A model generated the notes under the pieces. It worked only from the letters and a program-made list of their open reading frames with translations, did no database searches and was not told where the DNA came from. From an uncultured bacterium (GTDB lineage Bacteria > Bacillota > Clostridia > Lachnospirales > Lachnospiraceae): a stretch of 7,256 nt of DNA. A program made the position numbers and the translations under genes. Positions 1 to 5,661 of this stretch are shown here, one piece after another (the first letter of the stretch is position 1; the number at the start of each line of letters is the position of its first letter). The stretch lies in NCBI GenBank assembly GCA_947088515.1, contig CAMUHA010000172.1, positions 1-7,256 on the forward strand, given 5' to 3'.

Positions 1-1106
1 TTTACAGCTTCATTTACCGCTTCCATAACATCCATCTCCACCAGATGGATGTTGTCACATCCTCCATGGTCTTTTCCCTCCTTTGTCCTGCCGCCTGAAA
101 GAAAAGCGGCACATTTCCATACTGCACGGGTATCCTTTCCCGAAGAGCCTGTTCTGTAATAAACACTTCCGCACTGGGCACAGACCAGTTTATGAGACAG
201 CTCATATTTTCCTGTTTTCAATGTGTTATCTTTATATTCCCTGCTTACGGACCTCCCAAAGCTATGGCGCATGGCTCTTTTTTTCAGTATTTCCATTACT
301 TCCTCCTGATACTCCTTTGAGACAATGGGAGGAAGTGCATTTTCCATAAAAATCCATCCGCTTTCCGGCACTTTTTCATATCTTTTAGCGTCAAAATTAT
401 AAACACGTTTATTTAATATCACAGTTCCGTGTGCCCTAGGCGCATACAGCATATTCCGCCACTGGACTTCCGATATCTTCTGTCCCTTTTTTCCCCTTGC
501 CCCCATTTCATAAAGTTCATTGCTGATGGTGTAAAACCCTTTTCCTTCCCTTGCAAGCAAAAAAGCTGTTCTATAGTACTCTGCCTCTTTTTCATTAATT
601 TCATATGTATCCCTGCCTTTCTTATCCCAGCCAAACATTTCACAGGTTATATTGCAGCCGCTTTTTTTCTCCTGACGCCTTTTGTGGGCATTCTTAATTT
701 TTTTGGAAAGTTCCCTGCTAAAATCCTCCGCAAGAATCGCCTTGATTCCAGAAATCAGATTATCGTCCGGTGTATAAAATTTTCCTTCTATATATATATA
801 CAGCTTTAAATGGTTTTCATTGAGTCTGCTAAGGAAAAAATACCAGTCTCTGGCAGACCGGGTCAGCCTGTCAATGGACTTAATCATCACAAGGTCAAAT
901 TTTCCCTTTTCCATATCCCCAAGAAGACGCTGATATTCGCTACGCTTATAAGCAACTGTCCCTGTTTCTGACTCTATATACTGCCCAACGACCTCCCACC
1001 CCTTTTTCTCTGCAATTTCCCTGCTTTCCATTGCCTGGGCAGCTAAAGCATTTCTCTGGCTTTCCTCTTCTGTACTGCATCGATTATAAATTCCAACTCT
1101 TTCCAT
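1..1106 (-). CDS. Large serine recombinase, 3' end beyond the left edge
   Basis: This is a site-specific recombinase of the large serine family, which cuts and rejoins DNA through a phosphoserine link to integrate or excise mobile elements. The frame is open from ATG at 1106 to the left edge (368 codons plus two bases). The N-terminal resolvase domain (about 1-145) has YNRCS with the nucleophile candidate Ser11 and Arg9, then DRLTR with Arg80 and Arg83. The recombinase domain follows (about 150-275; MFGWDKK, YAPRAHGTV). A zinc ribbon has Cys309, Cys312, Cys332 and Cys350. The usual C-terminal coiled coil and tail are off-window. The start is supported by AAAGGGG at 1125-1119, a rather long 12 nt away and inside the end of the 50-codon gene upstream, so the two are probably coupled. 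No frameshift or stop is seen. The family is certain; the mobile element it serves and its target site are not visible. Confidence 0.93.
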   Translation of the reverse strand, partial: MERVGIYNRCSTEEESQRNALAAQAMESREIAEKKGWEVVGQYIESETGTVAYKRSEYQRLLGDMEKGKFDLVMIKSIDRLTRSARDWYFFLSRLNENHLKLYIYIEGKFYTPDDNLISGIKAILAEDFSRELSKKIKNAHKRRQEKKSGCNITCEMFGWDKKGRDTYEINEKEAEYYRTAFLLAREGKGFYTISNELYEMGARGKKGQKISEVQWRNMLYAPRAHGTVILNKRVYNFDAKRYEKVPESGWIFMENALPPIVSKEYQEEVMEILKKRAMRHSFGRSVSREYKDNTLKTGKYELSHKLVCAQCGSVYYRTGSSGKDTRAVWKCAAFLSGGRTKEGKDHGGCDNIHLVEMDVMEAVNEAV

Positions 1107-1111
1107 AAATT

Positions 1112-1264
1112 TTATTTTCCCCTTTGATAAATAATGGTTTTCATCATATTTTTTTCTTCCTCGCTCACCAGCCCCCGCTTTGCAAGCAATTCCGTCATAT
1201 GAAGCAATAATTGTTTTTCCATTGCCCTTACCTGCATCTTTTCAAAGTTGAAACTGACATCCAT
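1112..1264 (-). CDS. 50-aa SHOCT-like small protein upstream of the recombinase
   Basis: A short frame runs from ATG 1264 to TAA 1114-1112 and encodes 50 residues starting MDVSFNFEKMQ. The second half, LLAKRGLVSEEEKNMM, has the leucine/GL-(I/V)-(T/S)-EEE pattern of SHOCT-type motifs, which I know as a short C-terminal helix-turn-helix-like module of unclear function. It has an AAGGA site at 1279-1275 and an alternative AGGA nearer the ATG. Its stop lies 5 nt before the recombinase ATG, and its last codons contain the recombinase ribosome binding site. That spacing, and the way small SHOCT-like genes often precede serine recombinases in Clostridia, argue that it is real. Its role is unknown; a directionality or accessory factor is possible but this is inference. 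It is too short for family assignment to be secure. Confidence 0.72.
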   Translation of the reverse strand: MDVSFNFEKMQVRAMEKQLLLHMTELLAKRGLVSEEEKNMMKTIIYQRGK

Positions 1265-1293
1265 AAATTCCTATCCTTCATCTGCTTTATTCC

Positions 1294-1299
1294 ATTATA
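1294..1299 (-). promoter_or_regulatory. Candidate -10 box for the small-ORF/recombinase transcript
   Basis: On the minus strand a perfect TATAAT lies about 30 nt upstream of the 50-codon gene's ATG, giving a predicted leader of roughly 20-25 nt. No good -35 hexamer is found 16-18 nt upstream, so the promoter would be weak, dependent on an activator, or not real. Confidence 0.4.
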
Positions 1300-1399
1300 T
1301 TCGCTTCATGACCAGATATTTAATGCAATTTACCCTATCAATTAAAACGTCCTTATAAAAAGTAATACTTCATTCATACTCATCTCCGTGAAAATACCA

Positions 1400-1428
1400 T
1401 TGACTTTAATGCTTTAAACTAGTATAAT
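1400..1428 (+). promoter_or_regulatory. Sigma-A promoter of the ABC transporter operon
   Basis: TTGACT (1400-1405) and TATAAT (1423-1428) are separated by exactly 17 nt, which is 11 of 12 matches to the housekeeping consensus. Transcription should start near 1435, leaving a leader of about 47 nt before the ATG at 1482. That leaves no room for a T-box or other large riboswitch. The operon therefore looks constitutively strong or is controlled by a protein operator that I cannot identify. Confidence 0.85.
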
Positions 1429-1435
1429 CTGATAC

Positions 1436-1455
1436 GCAGTGTTCTATCTCGCTGC
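1436..1455 (+). promoter_or_regulatory. Small stem-loop at the predicted 5' end of the ABC mRNA
   Basis: GCAGTG (1436-1441) can pair with CGCTGC (1450-1455) as six base pairs, one of them G-U, around an 8-nt loop. It begins within a base or two of the predicted transcription start, so it could act as a 5'-end stabilising hairpin. It could also be an operator half-site pair. It is short enough to be chance. Confidence 0.3.
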
Positions 1456-1481
1456 AATTAATATTTATGGAGGAAACCATT

Positions 1482-2576
1482 ATGAAAAAAGTACTTGCAT
1501 TACTTTTAACAGTGGCCATGGCAGGCTCTCTTGCTGCCTGCGGTGACTCTGGTAAGGAAACCGCTGCGAAGGGCCAGGAAAACACGACTGCCGCTTCGGA
1601 AGAACAGGCAGCGCAGCCCCAGGAGGCTGATGAGGGTACGCAGGAAGCTGCTCCCAATGAGGCTGATGCAGAAACAGCTCCCGCAGACGGTGAATCTTAT
1701 ACGGTAGGTATCTGTCAGCTGGTACAGCATGAAGCGCTGGATGCCGCCACCGAAGGATTTATGGACGCCCTTAAGGAAGAACTTGGCGATAAAGTAACTT
1801 TTGATATGCAAAACGCACAGGGCGATTCAAATACCTGTTCCACCATTATTAACAGCTTTGTTTCCAATGACGTGGATTTAATTCTCGCAAACGCAACTCC
1901 TGCTTTGCAGGCAGCAGCGGCAGGCACCAATGAAATCCCCATTCTTGGAACTTCTGTTACAGAATATGGCGTTGCCCTTGGAATTGATGATTTCACCGGA
2001 ACAGTAGGCGGAAATATTTCCGGCACCTCTGACCTTGCTCCATTGGAAGGCCAGGCAGATATGCTGGCAGAATTATTCCCTGATGCCAAAAATGTGGGCC
2101 TTTTATATTGCTCTGCAGAGGCAAATTCCCAGTATCAGGTAGATACTATTAAAGTATTCCTTGAAGAAAAGGGCTACAGCTGTGAATATTATTCCTTCTC
2201 AGATTCCAATGACCTTTATGCTGTTGTAACAAATGCGGTAAGCAAATCGGATGTTATTTATGTTCCCACCGACAATACCGCCGCTTCCAATGCAGAGCTG
2301 GTAAACAATATCTGTCTTCCTGCCGGCATTCCAGTTGTTGCCGGAGAAGAAGGCATCTGTGCAGGATGCGGTGTGGCTACTTTATCAATCAGCTATTATG
2401 ATATCGGCGTAGCCACCGGAAAAATGGCTGCCAAAATCCTTGCCCAGGGCGCTGATATCTCCACTATGCCCATTGAATATGCACCTTTGTTCTCCAAAAA
2501 GTACAATGCCGCAAACTGTGAAGCGTTAGGTATCACTGTTCCAGAAGATTATGAAGAAATCAAAACTGCCGAATAG
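1482..2576 (+). CDS. ABC transporter substrate-binding lipoprotein (ABC_sub_bind / TrpX-like)
   Basis: This is the extracellular binding protein of an ABC importer, tethered to the outer face of the membrane. I place the start at ATG 1482, not the in-frame ATG at 1467, because GGAGG (1469-1473) lies 8 nt before 1482 and overlaps the earlier ATG. The 364-residue protein has a lipoprotein signal (KK, hydrophobic stretch, lipobox LAAC with Cys20). A disordered Glu/Ala/Gln-rich linker follows to about residue 72, then a two-lobe periplasmic-binding fold. Family hallmarks are QLVQHEALDAATEGF (79-93), QNAQGD (110-115), ANATPALQAAA (136-146), GGNISGTSD (176-184), SAEANSQ (211-217) and PTDNTAASN (262-270). 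The family (PF04392) includes streptococcal binding proteins for aromatic amino acids; the ligand here is inferred only. The permease and ATPase follow, so the system is complete. Confidence 0.93.
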   Translation: MKKVLALLLTVAMAGSLAACGDSGKETAAKGQENTTAASEEQAAQPQEADEGTQEAAPNEADAETAPADGESYTVGICQLVQHEALDAATEGFMDALKEELGDKVTFDMQNAQGDSNTCSTIINSFVSNDVDLILANATPALQAAAAGTNEIPILGTSVTEYGVALGIDDFTGTVGGNISGTSDLAPLEGQADMLAELFPDAKNVGLLYCSAEANSQYQVDTIKVFLEEKGYSCEYYSFSDSNDLYAVVTNAVSKSDVIYVPTDNTAASNAELVNNICLPAGIPVVAGEEGICAGCGVATLSISYYDIGVATGKMAAKILAQGADISTMPIEYAPLFSKKYNAANCEALGITVPEDYEEIKTAE

Positions 2577-2637
2577 CTTACAACTGGCAGTCCATATTGT
2601 GTGAGAAGTATTTACTGTCCTATTCTTCTCCACCTGA

Positions 2638-2670
2638 CAGCGGGAGATATATTTCTCTCGCTGCCTTTTA
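2638..2670 (+). terminator. Stem-loop between the binding-protein and permease genes (partial terminator?)
   Basis: CAGCGGGAGA (2638-2647) pairs with TCTCTCGCTG (2654-2663) over 10 bp, with one G-U pair and a 6-nt loop, followed by CCTTTTATT. The T tract is short and interrupted, so it is probably a weak terminator or a 3'-end stabiliser. Such an element lets a binding-protein mRNA accumulate above the permease and ATPase message, as in many importer operons. This function is inferred from position. Confidence 0.6.
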
Positions 2671-2704
2671 TTACCTATTAATATAAAATGTCTGGAGGGA
2701 CTCT

Positions 2705-3631
2705 ATGAGCATCACTTACTTTCTTAATGCAATGCCGGGAGCTGTTGCCCAGGGATTAATCTGGGGTATCGCTGCCATTGGTATTTATGTTACATACCGG
2801 ATTTTAGACTTTGCCGACCTTACGGTTGACGGTTCCATATGTACGGGAGGGGCTGTCTGTATCATGATGATGCTGGCCGGTCATAATGTTTTTATATCTA
2901 TCTTAGCCGCAACCTTAGCCGGTATGCTTACCGGACTGGTAACTGGACTTTTCCATACTTTTATGGGCATTCCCCCCATATTGTCCGGCATATTAACCCA
3001 GCTTGCCCTATACTCTGTAAACTTAAAGATTATGGGAAAGGCAAATCAGGCAATTAACGTTGATAAATATCACCTTTTAGTGGCCCTGCGGTATGTAAAC
3101 GGTGTTCCTTTTTATAAAAATACAATTTTTGTGGTAGCCATTTCCGTTATCCTGCTGGTTCTCATTTTATACTGGTTCTTTGGAACAGAATTAGGCTGCG
3201 GACTGCGGGCTACCGGCTGTAATGACCATATGTCCCGGGCGCAGGGGATTAATACGAACCTTTCCAAGACGCTTGGCTTAATGCTCTCCAACGGACTGGT
3301 TGCTTTATCTGGAGCTTTGCTTATCCAGTATCAGGGCTATGCAGACATCAATATGGGACGGGGCGCTATTGTAATCGGACTTGCCGCTGTTATTATCGGT
3401 GAAGCTGTTTTTGGACATGTTTTCCATAACTTCGGCTTTAAACTAATCGGCGTTGCCCTTGGCTCCATTTTGTACTATCTTGTATTGCAGGTGGTAATGG
3501 GCTTAGGCGTGAAGCCTGACTGGTTAAAGCTCTTCTCCGCGGTTATGCTTGCCATTTTCCTTGCTATCCCTTATTGGAAAGCAAAATATTTCAAAAAATT
3601 CTCCCTAAAGAAAGGAGCGCCCAATGCTTGA
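2705..3631 (+). CDS. ABC transporter permease, LivH-like
   Basis: This is the membrane channel subunit of the importer, 308 residues, close to the normal length for the family (BPD_transp_2, COG4120-like). It is strongly hydrophobic with about eight or nine membrane segments, roughly at 10-32, 44-58, 62-84, 90-107, 139-159, 189-207, 219-236, 245-266 and 273-291. The loop GCGLRATGCNDHMSRAQGI (163-181 region) is the coupling segment of this permease class, expected to contact the ATPase. A conserved-looking GRGAIVIGLAAVIIGE lies at 218-233, and the C-terminal tail is Lys-rich and cytosolic. GGAGGG at 2694-2699 sits 5 nt before the ATG. Only one permease gene is present, so the channel is presumably a homodimer. 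Its stop codon overlaps the ATPase start by 8 nt, which implies translational coupling. Confidence 0.92.
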   Translation: MSITYFLNAMPGAVAQGLIWGIAAIGIYVTYRILDFADLTVDGSICTGGAVCIMMMLAGHNVFISILAATLAGMLTGLVTGLFHTFMGIPPILSGILTQLALYSVNLKIMGKANQAINVDKYHLLVALRYVNGVPFYKNTIFVVAISVILLVLILYWFFGTELGCGLRATGCNDHMSRAQGINTNLSKTLGLMLSNGLVALSGALLIQYQGYADINMGRGAIVIGLAAVIIGEAVFGHVFHNFGFKLIGVALGSILYYLVLQVVMGLGVKPDWLKLFSAVMLAIFLAIPYWKAKYFKKFSLKKGAPNA

Positions 3632-4418
3632 AATTAAAAATGTGACCAAAGTTTTTAATCCTGGAACTGTAAATGAAAAATTAGCCCTCAACAATTTTTC
3701 TCTGACACTTAATGATGGGGATTTCGTCACAGTCATCGGCGGAAACGGCGCCGGAAAATCCACCATGATGAATGCGATTGCAGGCGTATGGCCGGTGGAC
3801 ACCGGACAGATTCTCATTGACGGCATAGATATCACAAAGCTGCCTGAGCATAAACGCGCTAAGTTTCTAGGAAGGGTATTTCAGGACCCTATGACAGGCA
3901 CCGCCGCAACTATGGGAATTGAAGAAAACCTTGCTTTGGCAAAACGCCGTGGAAAAAGCCGCTTTTTGCGTCCCGGAATTACCCGGAAAGAGAGAGAAGA
4001 GTACAAAGAAGTCTTAAAGATACTTGGACTTGGCCTGGAAACCCGTCTAACCTCCAAAGTTGGACTTTTATCCGGCGGACAGCGTCAGGCCCTTACTCTG
4101 CTTATGGCTACTCTCCAAAAGCCCAAGCTGCTTCTTCTGGATGAGCACACCGCTGCCCTTGACCCCAAAACTGCAGCCAAGGTATTAGAAACTACCGAAT
4201 ATATTGTCAGTAAAGACAATCTTACCACTTTGATGATTACCCATAATATGAAAGATGCAATTACCCACGGAAACCGGCTGATTATGCTGATGGATGGAAA
4301 AATCATTCTGGATATCAGAGGAGAAGAAAAGAAGAAATTAACGGTAGAAGACCTTCTTCATAAATTTGAGGAAGCCAGTGGGGAAGAATTTACGAGCGAC
4401 AAAGCAATTCTGGGCTAA
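3624..4418 (+). CDS. ABC transporter ATP-binding protein of the same importer
   Basis: This is the cytosolic ATPase that powers the importer, 264 residues (COG1101-like, the usual partner of the preceding two families). All nucleotide-binding motifs are intact: Walker A GGNGAGKST (39-47), Q-loop Gln87 in FQDP, signature LSGGQ (149-153), Walker B ending LLLLD with Asp173 and catalytic Glu174, D-loop ALD (178-180), and H-loop His207 in ITHNM. The helical region TAATMGIEENLALAKRRGK (93-111) is typical of this subfamily. AAAGGAG at 3611-3617 lies 6 nt before the ATG, inside the permease gene, and the 8-nt overlap ties expression of the two. The gene ends 29 nt from the convergent truncated PBP, and I find no convincing terminator between them. 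Confidence 0.95.
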   Translation: MLEIKNVTKVFNPGTVNEKLALNNFSLTLNDGDFVTVIGGNGAGKSTMMNAIAGVWPVDTGQILIDGIDITKLPEHKRAKFLGRVFQDPMTGTAATMGIEENLALAKRRGKSRFLRPGITRKEREEYKEVLKILGLGLETRLTSKVGLLSGGQRQALTLLMATLQKPKLLLLDEHTAALDPKTAAKVLETTEYIVSKDNLTTLMITHNMKDAITHGNRLIMLMDGKIILDIRGEEKKKLTVEDLLHKFEEASGEEFTSDKAILG

Positions 4419-4447
4419 TAGGCCAAACCCATCTTTCACAAATCCTG

Positions 4448-5557
4448 TTATTTCATAAACACCAGGTTACAGCTGTTCATGGTGGCCTGAATAAAGTTTT
4501 CAGCGCCATGACCGGTGGTTTTATGGCAGCGGATTCTTCTGTCCTCCACCATGATGTAGCCTGGGCAGCTAAACTGGTCCTGGGGAGTTACCACGCCTCC
4601 CTCAAGGCCGGCGGCGGCAGTGATAATTTTAAAGGTAGAGCCAGGCTCATAGGTATCATTGATACATCCATTACGCCACATCTGATTTAACAATTCTTGC
4701 TTTTTTTCCTCTGACAGGCCATCTGTATCCAATTCTTCCGGCAAGTCATAGGGATGGTTTAAATCAAATTCAGGCACATCTGCCATCGCCATAATTTCCC
4801 CATTCTGGGGATTCATAACCAGTATAGACACCCGGTCCGCCTGCTTGGTTTCCATCACCTGTTTTGCCAGCTGGGTGGCATAGCTTTGGATATTCATATC
4901 AAGACTGATATAAAGGTCATTTCCCGCCTTTGGTTCAATCCGCTCTTCCCCTGCTTCATCAATTTCCACTCCTCTTGCGTCTGTTACGGTAAGAATCATT
5001 CCTTCCTCCCCTTTTAAATATTCCTCGTATTTTACTTCCAGCCCGATAATTCCCTGATTATCTCCGCCAGTAAATCCAAGAACCTTAGATGCAAGAGAGT
5101 CATAGGGATAGTAACGCTTATAGTCTTCATCCACCTTCACTCCCTCCAGATTATATGCCCGGATCGCATCCCCTTTTTCTTTGTCCACATTGCTTTTAAT
5201 CCGCTCTATAGAAGAATATTTTTCCACCCTTTTGCGGACAAAATCTTCCGACAATCCCAGTTCTTTGCTTAAAACCTCCACAATCCTGTCAGGCTCCTTT
5301 ATCTGATTATGTATAACTGAAATTGTGCAGACAGTTTTATTATCAGCAATTACCGTTCCATTGGCATCCAAAATTCTTCCTCTTGCAGCCTTTATACTCC
5401 TTTCCCTTTCATGAAGCTCTCTGGCTTTTTCAGAATAATAATCAGACTGGAAAACCATCAGATAGGCCAGTCTCCCCCCAAGAGCCAAAAGCACAAAAAG
5501 ACAGCCAAAAAAAGCGCTGACAATCTTTTTCCTGTTACAGGTTTTATTTTTAGTCAT
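4448..5557 (-). pseudogene. Class B penicillin-binding protein, truncated after the SxN motif
   Basis: The 369-residue product has a short basic N-terminus, one membrane helix (about 11-35), and the class B PBP dimerisation domain starting RGRILDANG (59-67). A transpeptidase domain then begins near 213 (DLYISLDMNIQS). The catalytic serine tetrad STFK (307-310, in EPGSTFK) and SCN (362-364) are present, but a TAA stop comes five residues after SCN. The KTG motif and the second half of the domain, about 200 residues or more, are missing and are not found in other frames before the neighbouring ABC gene. Intact relatives (SpoVD/FtsI-like) are usually above 550 residues. Without KTG, transpeptidation is very unlikely. 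It is probably the remnant of a gene cut by a rearrangement; a retained non-catalytic membrane protein is possible. The coding sequence upstream shows no other damage, suggesting a recent event. The start is the only reasonable one, though its GGGG site lies inside a hairpin. Confidence 0.85.
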
Positions 5558-5559
5558 AA

Positions 5560-5615
5560 AATAACCCCACAGATAAGGTATTATTATAATTTATTACCTA
5601 ATCTGTGAGGTTATT
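5560..5615 (-). terminator. Long inverted repeat between the two PBP genes: terminator and/or RBS-masking hairpin
   Basis: Two 21-nt arms (5560-5580 and 5595-5615) are complementary at 19 positions around an AT-rich 14-nt loop. In minus-strand RNA one of the two imperfect positions becomes a U-G pair and the other is U-U. In plus-strand RNA the first would be a C-A mismatch, so pairing favours minus-strand transcription. The outer arm ends GGTTATT, followed by TT and then the ATG of the truncated PBP. The stem thus looks like a terminator for the upstream PBP, and it also contains the only plausible ribosome binding site (GTGGGG) of the next gene. Which role dominates cannot be told from sequence. 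Confidence 0.7.
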
Positions 5616-5640
5616 CTAATCCATATGTCTTTTTTGTAAC
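5613..5640 (-). promoter_or_regulatory. Weak candidate promoter for the truncated PBP gene
   Basis: On the minus strand GTTACA (5640-5635) and TAGAAT (5618-5613) are 16 nt apart, matching the sigma-A consensus at 4 of 6 and 5 of 6 positions. The predicted start (about 5606) falls inside the first arm of the inverted repeat, so this transcript would carry a shortened hairpin. It may be chance in AT-rich DNA. Confidence 0.22.
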
Positions 5641-5661
5641 AGGACATTTGCAGCAGTCTGG

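Noticed and set aside
789..800. TATATATATATA run as a possible promoter or slippage repeat
   Set aside because: It lies inside the recombinase and encodes LYIYIEG in frame; no partner -35 and no sign of frame change.
419..809. Open frames of 74 codons (minus) and 126 codons (plus) inside the recombinase gene
   Set aside because: They overlap the recombinase in other frames, have no family resemblance, and the recombinase frame is continuous through them.
1467..1481. Earlier in-frame ATG at 1467 as the start of the binding protein
   Set aside because: It overlaps the GGAGG site that serves the ATG at 1482, would put acidic residues (MEETI) before the lipoprotein signal, and has no ribosome binding site of its own.
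2682..2687. TATAAA as an internal promoter for the permease
   Set aside because: No acceptable -35 hexamer 16-18 nt upstream; the expected position holds part of the stem-loop.
4395..4447. Possible bidirectional terminator between the ATPase and the truncated PBP
   Set aside because: Only 3-4 bp pairings (for example GGG with CCC around 4410-4430) and no T tract could be found.
5531..5643. CCTGTTACA (5531-5539) and TGTAACAGG (5635-5643) as a 9-nt inverted repeat flanking the start of the truncated PBP
   Set aside because: One copy is within coding sequence and the pair encloses the stronger 21-nt repeat; there is no target duplication or transposase, so it is most likely chance.
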